From Phycisphaerales bacterium UBA2396 (GTDB taxonomy: Bacteria > Planctomycetota > Phycisphaerae > Phycisphaerales > UBA1924), in the NCBI GenBank assembly GCA_002343325.1, contig DDSG01000086.1, positions 583 through 23,054 of the forward strand: a DNA stretch of 22,472 bases. Reading direction: 5' to 3'. The notes below the pieces were generated by a model. It had not been told where the DNA came from. It was given only the letters and a program-made list of their open reading frames with translations, and did no database searches. The translations under genes were made by a program, and so were the position numbers. This document shows, one piece after another, positions 1 through 7,213 of the stretch (within the stretch, counting starts at the first letter, position 1; the number at the start of each line of letters is the position of its first letter).

Positions 1-2
1 AC

Positions 3-503
3 TTCTCCCCCCTCCCCGGCGGCTCATCCTTCTTCTCCGCTCAGCTCTTCGACCTGCTCTCCCCCAACGACCTCTCCAAAGGCCGCCTCTGGACCGTCGA
101 CATCGAGAAGCTCCACGACCTGCGCCATCCGCGCGTCACCTGCCACCTCGGCAGCTCCACCGCCCCCGAGACCCTGACCGTCCTCAAAGACTGGATCGGC
201 CCCGGCAACCCCCGCGTCATGGTCATCCTCGACAGCGACCACTCCCGCGCGCACGTCCGGGCCGAGCTCGAGGCCTACGCCCCGCTGGTCTCCCCCGGCA
301 GCTATCTGCTGTGCCAGGACGGCGTCATCGACGACCTGCCCATGTTCCACAAGAACGGCGAGCAGGGTCCGCGCCTGGCGATCGACGATTTCTTCGCCAC
401 CAGCCCCCACGCCCGCCACTTCGAGATCGACCACGAACGCTGCGAGCGATTCCTCATCACGCACCACCCCAAAGGGTGGATTCGCCGCCGTTCGAACGAT
501 TGA
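3..503 (+). CDS. CmcI-like cephalosporin hydroxylase family protein (SAM-dependent methyltransferase fold), 3' part
   Basis: The frame is open from the window edge to TGA at 501-503, so 166 C-terminal residues are visible and the start lies outside. The order of motifs fits the CmcI / rhamnosyl O-methyltransferase family: a glycine-rich nucleotide loop (GGSSFF) at the left edge, an acidic strand end (WTVDIE), a GSST turn, then VMVILDSDHS followed by an ELEAYAPLVSPGSYLLCQD stretch and a C-terminal FEID...FLITHHPKGWIRR block. Family members bind S-adenosylmethionine and methylate or otherwise modify sugars and secondary metabolites; the Asp/His of LDSDH are thought to hold a metal ion. The substrate cannot be inferred here, and the neighbours (iron uptake) give no clue. 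The stop codon overlaps the Fur-box-like palindrome of the next operon. The family call is firm, the reaction unknown. Confidence 0.85.
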   Translation, partial: FSPLPGGSSFFSAQLFDLLSPNDLSKGRLWTVDIEKLHDLRHPRVTCHLGSSTAPETLTVLKDWIGPGNPRVMVILDSDHSRAHVRAELEAYAPLVSPGSYLLCQDGVIDDLPMFHKNGEQGPRLAIDDFFATSPHARHFEIDHERCERFLITHHPKGWIRRRSND

Positions 504-528
504 GACTCATTCTCAGCCACGCTAGAGT
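500..528 (+). promoter_or_regulatory. Sigma70-like promoter of the feo operon
   Basis: TTGAGA (500-505) matches the -35 consensus at five of six bases. A 17-base spacer follows, then TAGAGT (523-528), four of six for the -10. The -10 ends five bases before the feoA ATG at 534, so a start point at the usual distance would fall on or next to the ATG and give a leaderless message. No Shine-Dalgarno stands before the ATG. Read by eye only; no expression data. Confidence 0.55.
501..515 (+). promoter_or_regulatory. Fur-box-like palindrome over the -35 region of feoA
   Basis: TGAGACTCATTCTCA is a 7-1-7 inverted repeat with one mismatched pair between the arms (TGAGACT / AGAATGA type). It closely resembles the classical Fur operator core TGATAATCATTATCA. 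It overlaps the -35 element and the stop codon of the upstream gene. Fur-family repressors bound with Fe2+ block transcription at such a position when iron is plentiful, which suits a ferrous-iron uptake operon. Binding by a Fur protein is inferred. Confidence 0.6.
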
Positions 529-533
529 GGGGT

Positions 534-812
534 ATGACCCTGCTCGCCGAAGCGCCGCCGGTCTCCAAGCAGTTGTCCTCATGCCGTCCGGGCGACATCG
601 GGCGTGTGACGCAGGTCGATCTGCCCGCGCCGGACGCGTCGATGTTGCGTGCCATGGGGCTTCGCGTGGGGGCGATGGTGCGGATCTCCCGCGTGGGCGA
701 GCCCACCGTGGTCGAGGTGATCAGCGGGCACGAGTGCCGCTGCCACTGCCGATGCCGCATCGGCGTCGCCCGCTCCCTTGCCGCCGCCATCACGCTGACC
801 CTCGGGGCCTGA
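534..812 (+). CDS. feoA: FeoA-domain protein with a C-terminal Cys-rich motif
   Basis: A 92-residue cytoplasmic protein with the small SH3-like FeoA fold: the opening DIGRVTQVDLP strand, the MLRAMGLRVGAMVRISR block (residues 38-53) and a closing strand region RIGVARSLAAAITL. FeoA is a small partner of the ferrous iron transporter FeoB and is thought to touch its G domain. It lies three bases upstream of feoB, which fits co-transcription and translational coupling. The ATG at 534 is chosen because it is the first in frame after the promoter and keeps the whole domain; there is no Shine-Dalgarno. Unusual is a CxCxCxC run (C68, C70, C72, C74, with H66 and H71 close by) just where typical FeoA proteins have a plain strand turn; it might bind metal. 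Confidence 0.88.
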   Translation: MTLLAEAPPVSKQLSSCRPGDIGRVTQVDLPAPDASMLRAMGLRVGAMVRISRVGEPTVVEVISGHECRCHCRCRIGVARSLAAAITLTLGA

Positions 813-815
813 CCG

Positions 816-2897
816 ATGACCACCACCGACGCGACCGGGCTCCGCCACGTGGTCTTTCTGGGCAACCCCAACACGGGCAAGACCACACTCTTCAACCGGC
901 TCAGCGGCCTGAAGGCCAAGACGAGCAACTTCCCGGGCACGACACAAGAGTCTCGCACCGCGCACCTGCACGACGCGGAAGGCCCTCTTGCGATCATCGA
1001 TCTGCCCGGCGTGTACTCCCTCGAACTCGACATGAGCGAGGCGAGCATCTGCCGCGAGGTTCTGGCGGGTCGTCTCGCGCCCACCGGCGAACGTGCCGGC
1101 GATCCCGACGCCGTGCTGGTCGTCGTCGATTCGACCAACCTCGCCCGCAATCTGATCCTCGTGGGCGAGGTGCTCCGCCGTCGGCTTCCAACGATCGTCG
1201 CCCTCAACATGATGGATCTGGCGGACCGCGAGGGGCTCGCCATCGACACCGATCAGCTCGCCGAACGACTCGGCTGCCCTGTGCTGCCCATCGCCGCCCG
1301 CAGCGGTCGCGGCACGGACCGCATCCTCCCCGCCGCCCGCCGAGCAACGATCCCGAACCACACGCCCCCTGGCACCCGCGAGGGGCTCGAAGCGTGGGCC
1401 GACGAGGTCTACGCCGCGGTCGTGCGTCGTGTCGGCGCCGGGCACGCCGACGATCACGCCGGCGCTCCCCATGCCGCGCACGATGACCACGACGACCGCA
1501 CGATGCCGGACCTGACCGATCGCATCGACCGCGTCACGATGCACCCCGTCTTCGGGCCGGTCCTTCTGCTGGCCGTCATGGCCGGTCTCTTCTGGTCCAT
1601 TTTCAGCCTCGCCGCCTACCCGATGGACGGCATCGACCTCATCTTCGGCACGCTCACCGAACGCCTCGGCAACGCCCTGCCCGAAGGCATCCTCTCCGAC
1701 CTCTTTGTCAACGGCATCGTCGCCGGGATCGGCGCGACCGTCATCTTCCTCCCCCAGATCTGCCTGCTCTTCTTCCTCCTCTCTCTCCTCGAAGACACCG
1801 GTTACCTCGCCCGCGGCGCCATGCTCGTCGACCGCCTGCTCCGCCCGTTCGGCCTTCCCGGGCACGCGTTCGTGCCATTCCTCAGCAGCCACGCCTGCGC
1901 CCTGCCGGGCATCATGTCCGCACGGGCTGTCCCCGATGCTCGCGACCGCCTCGCCACGATCCTGGTCGCCCCCTTCATGACCTGCTCCGCCCGACTGCCC
2001 GTCTACATCCTGCTCATCACGCTTTTGTTCCGTGACAGCCCGGTCCGGGCCGCCCTGGCCTTTGTCGGGTGCTACGCCCTGGGCATCGTGGCGGCGCTGC
2101 TGAGCGCCCTGCTCGCCCGCCGCACGATCCTCCGCGGCCAAAGCCGCCCGATGATCCTCGAACTGCCCACCTACAAGATCCCAAGCCTGCGCACCGCGCT
2201 GATCACCACCGCCGATCGCGCCTGGACCTTTCTCAAGAAAGCCGGCACCACCATTCTGGGCATCTGCATCGTGCTGTGGTGGCTCGGCAGCTACCCCCAC
2301 CTCACTCAACCCTCGCAGACCGCGACCCAGCTCCGCGAACAAGCCGCCGAGGTTCGTTCCGCGGCCGACGTCGCGATGGTCGTCGAGGGATCCACGATCA
2401 ATCCCTCCGCGATGCCCGAAGCAGAGCGTGCCTCGCTCGCCGAGACGCTCGATCAGCGAGCGGAGCGTGCCGACGCCGTCGCCGCCCAGACGCAGACGTT
2501 CATGGGACGACTGGGGCGACTCGTCCAGCCGATCTTCGCCCCGCTGGGCTACGACTGGCAGCTCTCGGTGGGCGTGCTGTCGAGCTTCGCCGCCCGCGAG
2601 GTTTTTGTCTCGACCATGGCCGTGGTCACCACGGGCTCGGACGATGCGGAGGACGAGAGCATCATCTCCTCCGTGCAGAACGCAACGCGGGACGACGGCA
2701 CACCGGTCTTTACCCGCCCGGTCGCATGGTCTTTGCTGGTCTACTACGTGCTGGCGATGCAGTGCCTCCCCACGCTCGCCGTCACCGCGCGCGAGTCCGG
2801 CCGGGCCCGGTGGGCGCTCCTTCAGCTCGCGTGGATGTGCGGGCTGGCCTACGCTGCCGCCTTCGTGACGTACCAGATCGCTTCACGCCTGGGGTAA
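816..2897 (+). CDS. feoB: Ferrous iron transport protein B (FeoB)
   Basis: A 693-residue inner-membrane Fe2+ transporter with an N-terminal GTPase domain. The G1 loop GNPNTGKTT is at 16-24, a switch region with NFPGTT at 38-43, G3 DLPG at 62-65, G4 NMMD at 131-134, and a G5-like AARSGRG near 161-166. After a linker, two Gate-type membrane halves begin at about residue 245. The signature region with the conserved cysteine is PFMTCSARLPVY, preceded by FLSSHACALPGIM. The linker is unusually His/Asp-rich (H210, H214, H219, H222, H225 with six Asp between 212 and 227). Between the two Gate halves is a soluble stretch of about 75 residues (roughly 490-565). The ATG is three bases after feoA; a small membrane gene follows after seven bases. 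Length and motifs are typical for FeoB, so the call is secure. Confidence 0.97.
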   Translation: MTTTDATGLRHVVFLGNPNTGKTTLFNRLSGLKAKTSNFPGTTQESRTAHLHDAEGPLAIIDLPGVYSLELDMSEASICREVLAGRLAPTGERAGDPDAVLVVVDSTNLARNLILVGEVLRRRLPTIVALNMMDLADREGLAIDTDQLAERLGCPVLPIAARSGRGTDRILPAARRATIPNHTPPGTREGLEAWADEVYAAVVRRVGAGHADDHAGAPHAAHDDHDDRTMPDLTDRIDRVTMHPVFGPVLLLAVMAGLFWSIFSLAAYPMDGIDLIFGTLTERLGNALPEGILSDLFVNGIVAGIGATVIFLPQICLLFFLLSLLEDTGYLARGAMLVDRLLRPFGLPGHAFVPFLSSHACALPGIMSARAVPDARDRLATILVAPFMTCSARLPVYILLITLLFRDSPVRAALAFVGCYALGIVAALLSALLARRTILRGQSRPMILELPTYKIPSLRTALITTADRAWTFLKKAGTTILGICIVLWWLGSYPHLTQPSQTATQLREQAAEVRSAADVAMVVEGSTINPSAMPEAERASLAETLDQRAERADAVAAQTQTFMGRLGRLVQPIFAPLGYDWQLSVGVLSSFAAREVFVSTMAVVTTGSDDAEDESIISSVQNATRDDGTPVFTRPVAWSLLVYYVLAMQCLPTLAVTARESGRARWALLQLAWMCGLAYAAAFVTYQIASRLG

Positions 2898-2904
2898 GTC
2901 CGCC

Positions 2905-3135
2905 GTGATGATGCTCGCGTCCATCGCGCCCGCCGCCCCCGCCTTTCCCTGGCACGATTGGCAGTTCTGGATCGCCACCACCATCGCTCTGGTCGCGCTC
3001 ATCGCCCTAGTGCGCAAGTTTGTTCCCGCCACGTGGCTGCCGGGGTTTCTCGCGCGGGGCAAGCCCCGCGGACGCAAGGTGACCCTCACCATCGACGGGA
3101 AAACGCCCGGCCGGAACGACAGTCCCAAAGCCTGA
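2905..3135 (+). CDS. Small one-helix membrane protein of the feo operon
   Basis: A 76-residue protein read from GTG 2905 (ATGs at 2908 and 2911 are equally possible). One strongly hydrophobic segment spans about residues 19-38 (FWIATTIALVALIALVRKFV). A short basic tail follows (RGKPRGRKVTLTIDGK), so an N-out/C-in or signal-anchor topology is plausible. It begins seven bases after the feoB stop, so it is almost surely in the same transcript. Small single-pass proteins after feoB are known (FeoC, or the Cys-rich 'FeoB-associated' membrane protein), but this one has no cysteine and no winged-helix pattern, so I do not assign it to either. Function unknown; a role as an accessory of FeoB is inferred only from position. 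Confidence 0.75.
   Translation: MMMLASIAPAAPAFPWHDWQFWIATTIALVALIALVRKFVPATWLPGFLARGKPRGRKVTLTIDGKTPGRNDSPKA
3053..3070 (+). repeat. Perfect inverted repeat inside the small feo-operon gene
   Basis: CGCGGGGC (3053-3060) and GCCCCGCG (3063-3070) are perfect reverse complements two bases apart, so a hairpin with a seven-pair stem and a CAAG loop can form. It lies in codons just after the membrane segment. No T tract follows, so it is not a normal intrinsic terminator; it may only reflect Arg/Gly codons in GC-rich DNA. Confidence 0.5.
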
Positions 3136-3147
3136 AGCGGGCGAACT

Positions 3148-5307
3148 TCAGCAGCCCGACTCGTACGCCGACACGAACGCGTCGAAATCGATGAAGTCGA
3201 CGAAGCCGTCGCCGTCGAAGTCGGCCGCGAAGGTGTCGCCGCTCTCAAAGGCGGAGACAAACGCGTCGAAATCGAAGAAGTCGATGAACCCGTCGCCGTC
3301 GATATCCGCGGGGCATAGGGGTGTCACGTCGCCCGTCAAGCAGACCGCAAAGCCCTGCGAACCCACGTTGACCGCGGCCGCCGACACCCGAAGCACCGCA
3401 ATCCCCGCCGAAGGCGAGGTCAGGAGCACCTGCTCGGTGTTGTTGATCGCGTCGGGCGAACCGCCCGAGCGAGATGAGCCGTTGGTGAAGTTGTTGCCCA
3501 GGTACACGTCCGCGGCCGACGTGGCCACGGACAGGTTGAGGTTGTTGATCGCCGCGCTGGACGCGTTGACCGCGGCCGGCGCGTCGTGCCACACCAGCGT
3601 TGCCTCGACAGTTGCAGCGCCCGAGTTGATCCGGAATCGCTGCATCCACGAGCCGCCTGTGCTCAGGGCATCGTCCGTCCCGTTGCGAACGTCGTGCACC
3701 ACGAGCTTTCGTGCGTCTCCCGTCAGGTACAGAGCATTGTCCAGCAGCACGCGCCCCCACCCCTCACGCGCGGCGGGATACCCGGTAACGTTGGCCATGT
3801 CCACGGCACTGTTGATCAGGCACGCCTTGATCAGTGCGCCCGACGGCGTGAACGCATCCTCGGCCGTCGCCACGCCGCTCGGGTAGTACCCGTTCGTGAA
3901 GTACTGACGGACCAGGGCCGCCGCGCCGGCCACGGCGGGCGCCGCCATCGACGTGCCCGTGAGGGAAATCACGCCGCACGAGCTGCTTGCCTGCGACGAA
4001 CGCGTGCTGCAACCGGGCGCGGTCACCTCGGGCTTGCGCCGCCCGTCGTTCGTGGGGCCGGCTCCGCCCGAACACATCGAGCCCTGAGACCCCGTGTCGC
4101 CGCTCGCCGCGACCGCAAGACAGTTCTTCGCGTTCTCGGGGTTCTTGAGCAGCGACCCGTTGGTGATCGCGAAGATCACCAGGTTGTCGTCGTACTGCCA
4201 CGAGAAGTTGTCGATCGATCGGCACGCTCCGTCGTACGCCGTCGTCGAGTCGTTGCCCCACGAGTTCGTGTGGATCGCCGCGCCCTGCCCGCGGTGCAGA
4301 TTGAACCGGTTGAACATCTGCGATTCGGTCATGCTCGGGATCGAATGGAACACCATTTTCGCGCCGTACGCGATCCCGCGCGTGTCGTCGTTGGCGCCGT
4401 TGTCACCAACCGCCGTCCCCGACACGTGTGTCCCGTGCGAATCGGCCCAGAATCCCCCGTTGTGCGCCAGCACCTTCCGGTGATTCGGACCGATCGGGTT
4501 GCTCGGATCCACGAACGAGCAGTGGTTCGGGTCAAACCCGCCGTCGATAATCCCGATGATCTGCCCGCCGCCGGTCAGCCCGGCCGTGTACATCGGCGTC
4601 GAATTCGCCACGTTCGACTGCACGATCCAACGCACCGTGTTGTTCCGCAGCGTGAATTCCGGCGCATCATCCACAAACATCACGTCCGACAGATTCGCGA
4701 CCTCAGCCCCCGCCGCGACGGGCATCGTCGCCGTGATCGTCCACGACCCGCCCTCGTCCGCCCAATCATGCACCGTGACGCCCGCCATCCCGCGCAGGGC
4801 CGCCAACGCCCGCGCAGGCTCGCGGCCTTCATACAGCGTGATGCTCGCGAGCGCCTCGCCACGGGCCGCCAGAGCACGCCGATCCTCGGACTGGTACTCA
4901 CGCGCGCCCAAGTCGGCCGCCAGTTTCCACGAGGACTCGACGCTGTAGACCCCGCGCACGAAGTCGAGCTTCCTCAAGCCCTCCGGCGTCGAGCCGCCCA
5001 GCCACGCGATGTACGCGTGCGCCGGGAGGTACTCCCGCAAGACCACTCCCGCGTTCTCCAGAGCCGACCGCCTCGCCGGCGTGATCGGACCTTCCAGGCT
5101 CACGACGTATGCCGTGTCGGCCTCGAACCGCTCGAGCGTCTGTCGAAGGTCGGGCCGCTGGGCCAGATCGATTGATCCCGCCCGCAGTTCCAGCACGCCG
5201 CTGACCGGCCCGCGCACGCCGTCTTGCGCCTGAGAGGGGCTCACCCCAACAACCAGCCCGGCCGAGAGAACGAGAATCAGCCCGAACGATCGACCGCGTG
5301 CGCTCAT
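3148..5307 (-). CDS. Secreted S8 family serine peptidase (subtilase) with GC-type dockerin-like C-terminus
   Basis: A 719-residue secreted protease. Residues 1-28 form a signal peptide (basic start, hydrophobic LILVLSAGLVVGV, SQAQ at the cleavage region). The subtilase domain spans about 225-520: catalytic Asp255 in IIGIIDGGFD, His291 in DSHGTHVSGT, Ser453 in LTGTSMAAP, with Asn383 a candidate oxyanion residue. The part between the signal peptide and the domain resembles a pro-region. A beta-rich C-terminal domain follows (about 560-660), then residues 665-719 hold two EF-hand-like DIDGDGFIDFFDFDAF / DFDGDGFVDFIDFDAF units ending in Gly-Cys. This GC-type dockerin is typical of Phycisphaerae secreted proteins and probably marks them for the surface. 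ATG 5307 has GGAGAG six bases before it. A TTG at 5361 with AGGAGG four bases before it is an in-frame alternative that would lengthen the n-region by 18 residues. Confidence 0.93.
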   Translation of the reverse strand: MSARGRSFGLILVLSAGLVVGVSPSQAQDGVRGPVSGVLELRAGSIDLAQRPDLRQTLERFEADTAYVVSLEGPITPARRSALENAGVVLREYLPAHAYIAWLGGSTPEGLRKLDFVRGVYSVESSWKLAADLGAREYQSEDRRALAARGEALASITLYEGREPARALAALRGMAGVTVHDWADEGGSWTITATMPVAAGAEVANLSDVMFVDDAPEFTLRNNTVRWIVQSNVANSTPMYTAGLTGGGQIIGIIDGGFDPNHCSFVDPSNPIGPNHRKVLAHNGGFWADSHGTHVSGTAVGDNGANDDTRGIAYGAKMVFHSIPSMTESQMFNRFNLHRGQGAAIHTNSWGNDSTTAYDGACRSIDNFSWQYDDNLVIFAITNGSLLKNPENAKNCLAVAASGDTGSQGSMCSGGAGPTNDGRRKPEVTAPGCSTRSSQASSSCGVISLTGTSMAAPAVAGAAALVRQYFTNGYYPSGVATAEDAFTPSGALIKACLINSAVDMANVTGYPAAREGWGRVLLDNALYLTGDARKLVVHDVRNGTDDALSTGGSWMQRFRINSGAATVEATLVWHDAPAAVNASSAAINNLNLSVATSAADVYLGNNFTNGSSRSGGSPDAINNTEQVLLTSPSAGIAVLRVSAAAVNVGSQGFAVCLTGDVTPLCPADIDGDGFIDFFDFDAFVSAFESGDTFAADFDGDGFVDFIDFDAFVSAYESGC
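3170..3311 (-). repeat. Two DNA repeats coding the double dockerin-like unit
   Basis: Two copies of a segment about 55 bases long, offset by exactly 84 bases (28 codons), for example ACGCGTCGAAATCG at 3177 and again at 3261. They encode the two calcium-loop units at the C-terminus of the subtilase. DNA identity between copies is higher than needed for the protein similarity, suggesting a fairly recent duplication or gene conversion. Confidence 0.7.
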
Positions 5308-5361
5308 CTGCAGCTCTCCACGTTCCAATGCAATCGCCAGCGGTCCCCGCCGGCGTTTCAA

Positions 5362-5371
5362 TCTACCTCCT
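5362..5371 (-). promoter_or_regulatory. Strong Shine-Dalgarno before an alternative TTG start of the subtilase
   Basis: On the minus strand AGGAGG (5371-5366) is followed by TAGA and then TTG at 5361-5359, which is in frame with the subtilase. This is the strongest ribosome-binding match near this gene. I keep ATG 5307 as the start because it gives a normal short signal-peptide n-region and has its own GGAGAG. The TTG could be a second start. Confidence 0.4.
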
Positions 5372-5427
5372 CATTCGGTCCGCCGGAAGGTGGAGTTGCT
5401 CGATCCCGGAAAGTCGGGCCTCGACCG

Positions 5428-5889
5428 CTACGCGGCCGCGGAACCCGTCAGTGGACCACCCGCTTTGGGTTGTCCAGCCAGCCGCGCAAAGAACGACTCG
5501 ATCACCGTCGGAGCTTCGAGCCCGAGCGCACGGCGAGCGTCATCCTCGTTGTCGACGATGGTCAGTCGCTTTGCCAGACCTGTTGATTTCAACAGGTGAT
5601 ACACATTCGGCCGAAGGCCCGAGATCACCAGTTGCCCGCCCAGCCCCTGGCAGTGCGAACTGAGCCGGAGCATCTCGTTGATGAATGCGGTGGAGAAGTC
5701 GCGCACAAGGTCCATTCGGACGAGCATTCTTCCCCTGCACAGGTGGGCTACTTCGAGAAGTCGGTTGCCGACGGACGAAGACGTGTGCTCGCGGAGCGAG
5801 GCCTCGGCCACGGTGACGACGGTGACACCTTCGGTGTGATCGATGATGAGCGACTGATCCGCCGGTGCGTCAAATGGGAACTGGGACAT
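5428..5889 (-). CDS. STAS-domain protein (anti-sigma factor antagonist-like)
   Basis: A 153-residue cytoplasmic protein. The STAS domain covers about residues 18-122: a first strand with GVTVVTVAEASL, a central RMLVRMDLVRDFSTAFINEML block, and the late LVISGLRPNVYHLLKSTGLAKRLTIVDN pattern. In SpoIIAA/RsbV proteins the Asp-Ser of the DSSG motif is the phospho-switch; here the aligned residues are Ser66-Thr67, so Thr67 is the candidate phosphorylation site. Such proteins are phosphorylated by HPK-type kinases and dephosphorylated by SpoIIE phosphatases, two of which are encoded in this window. ATG 5889 is chosen because AGGG lies six bases upstream and the domain starts soon after; an in-frame start at 5925 adds 12 residues. 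No kinase is adjacent. A C-terminal tail of about 30 residues is low-complexity. Confidence 0.82.
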   Translation of the reverse strand: MSQFPFDAPADQSLIIDHTEGVTVVTVAEASLREHTSSSVGNRLLEVAHLCRGRMLVRMDLVRDFSTAFINEMLRLSSHCQGLGGQLVISGLRPNVYHLLKSTGLAKRLTIVDNEDDARRALGLEAPTVIESFFARLAGQPKAGGPLTGSAAA

Positions 5890-6198
5890 GGAACGCCCTT
5901 GTCGGCCGCCCGCGCTGCGGTACACCCCAAAAGGTGGGTTGACGCCGCAACAGATCGCCGCGGCCGGCGGACGATCCGGAGTCGAGGATCAGAAACCGCG
6001 GTTCGGCGGGCCACAGGAGGGCACGAAGTAGGCGTCGTCGGGGTTGGGGTGTGCGGGCCTCACGGTTTGGCGGGGCGGGTCCGAAAGGAGGCGGGCAAGG
6101 CCGGATGTTCGGCGGTTGCGCATCCGAGCACATACCATCGCGTCTCCGAAGGGGCGTGTTGGGGTTTGGGTTTTGATTGGGAGATGATGGGAGCCACG
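5890..6198. other. Divergent intergenic region between the STAS gene and the ABC operon
   Basis: About 309 bases with no convincing gene. It must hold the promoters of both flanking units. TACCAT near 6134-6139 is a possible -10 for the rightward operon, but no good -35 stands at 17 bases. A 23-codon ATG frame (6105-6176) follows an AAGGAGG at too long a spacing, so I do not call it. Two small GC-rich palindromes are present, none with a T tract. Confidence 0.5.
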
Positions 6199-7158
6199 AT
6201 GAGCGAGATGATCGTGACCGCGGGGCTGACGAAACGGTTCGGGTCGATCACGGCGGTGGATCGCCTGGACCTGACGGTGCAGACGGGCGAAGTGCTCGGG
6301 TTCCTGGGGCCCAACGGGGCGGGTAAGAGCACGACGATGAAGATGGTGACGGGCTTTCTGTCGCCGACGTCGGGCACGGCTCGGGTGTGCGGGCACGAGG
6401 TGGTGGCCGAGCCGCTGAAGGTGAAGGAGCGGATCGGCTATCTGCCCGAGGGCGCGCCGCTCTACTCGGACATGACGCCCAGGGCGTTTCTCGGGTTCAT
6501 CGCCGAGGTTCGCGGGCTGAGCGGGACGGCGAAGCGCAAGGCGGTGGACCGAGCGATCGAGCAGACGCAGCTCGAGGGTGTGCTTCACCAACCCATCGAG
6601 ACGTTGAGCAAGGGATTCAAGCGGCGTGTGGGGTTGGCGCAGGCGATTCTGCACGATCCGTCGGTGCTGATCCTCGACGAGCCGACGGACGGCCTGGACC
6701 CGAATCAGAAGCACCAGGTTCGGCGTCTCATCCGCGAGATGGCGGCGGCCGGGGGCAAGTCGATTGTTCTCTCCACACACATCCTCGAAGAGGTCGACGC
6801 GGTCTGCACGCGCGCGGTGATCATCGCGAAGGGGCGGGTGGTCAGCGACGGGACGCCCGCGTCGCTTGTGGCCAAGAGCAAGTACCACAACTCGGTGTCG
6901 CTGGGGCTTCGTCCGCCGGCGGGGACGATGGTCTTCGACGAGCTGGCGCGGCTGGCGGGCGTGGCGGCGGTGGAGGACAACGGGACGATCGAGGGCGGGG
7001 AGAGGCCTCTGGTTCGGTGCACGGTGATGGCGGTCGGCGGGCGACCCATCCAGGAAGCCGTGGCGAAGCACATCGGGCAGCGCGGGTGGGGCGTGGAGTG
7101 GATGCACACGCAGGCCGGCCGGCTTGATGACGTGTTCAGGCAGATCACGGGCGGGTAA
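6199..7158 (+). CDS. GldA-like ABC transporter ATP-binding protein
   Basis: A 319-residue ATPase. It has Walker A GPNGAGKST (37-45), the Q-loop region near 82, the signature LSKGFKRR (136-143), Walker B VLILDEP (156-162), D-loop region GLDP (165-168) and the switch His194 in STHILEE. A C-terminal extension of about 100 residues, as in GldA/NosF-type drug- or gliding-type exporters, follows the nucleotide-binding domain. It powers the ABC-2 permease encoded next. The ATG at 6199 has GGGAG five bases upstream; ATGs at 6184 and 6187 sit too close to another GGGAG, and the open frame extends far upstream only because the region is GC-rich. It is the first gene of a four-gene rightward operon. In gliding Bacteroidetes the homologous GldA-GldF-GldG set is needed for motility; the role in planctomycetes is unknown. 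Confidence 0.93.
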   Translation: MSEMIVTAGLTKRFGSITAVDRLDLTVQTGEVLGFLGPNGAGKSTTMKMVTGFLSPTSGTARVCGHEVVAEPLKVKERIGYLPEGAPLYSDMTPRAFLGFIAEVRGLSGTAKRKAVDRAIEQTQLEGVLHQPIETLSKGFKRRVGLAQAILHDPSVLILDEPTDGLDPNQKHQVRRLIREMAAAGGKSIVLSTHILEEVDAVCTRAVIIAKGRVVSDGTPASLVAKSKYHNSVSLGLRPPAGTMVFDELARLAGVAAVEDNGTIEGGERPLVRCTVMAVGGRPIQEAVAKHIGQRGWGVEWMHTQAGRLDDVFRQITGG

Positions 7159-7213
7159 TCGCACCGGCGGGCGTTTTGGGGCTTGGCGCGGTACAGCGAA
7201 GGAAGGACGGACG

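Noticed and set aside
579..2342. A 587-residue minus-strand open frame opposite feoA/feoB.
   Set aside because: It is rich in Asp/Glu/Gly/Val/Arg with no motif and mirrors the codon bias of feoB; in GC-rich DNA such antisense frames stay open by chance.
3137..3160. A possible terminator between the small feo gene and the convergent subtilase.
   Set aside because: The arms are five bases with an 11-base loop and no T tract.
3586..5175. A 529-residue plus-strand open frame opposite the subtilase.
   Set aside because: Arg/His/Val-rich with no domain; the catalytic triad on the other strand decides the coding strand.
6105..6176. A 23-codon frame after AAGGAGG in the divergent intergenic region.
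   Set aside because: The spacing from the ribosome site to the ATG is too long and the peptide has no recognisable character; not enough to call a leader peptide.
5596..6198. An apparent 200-residue extension of the ABC ATPase to the left.
   Set aside because: It overlaps the STAS gene and is low-quality sequence; GGGAG five bases before ATG 6199 and the domain start mark the real beginning.
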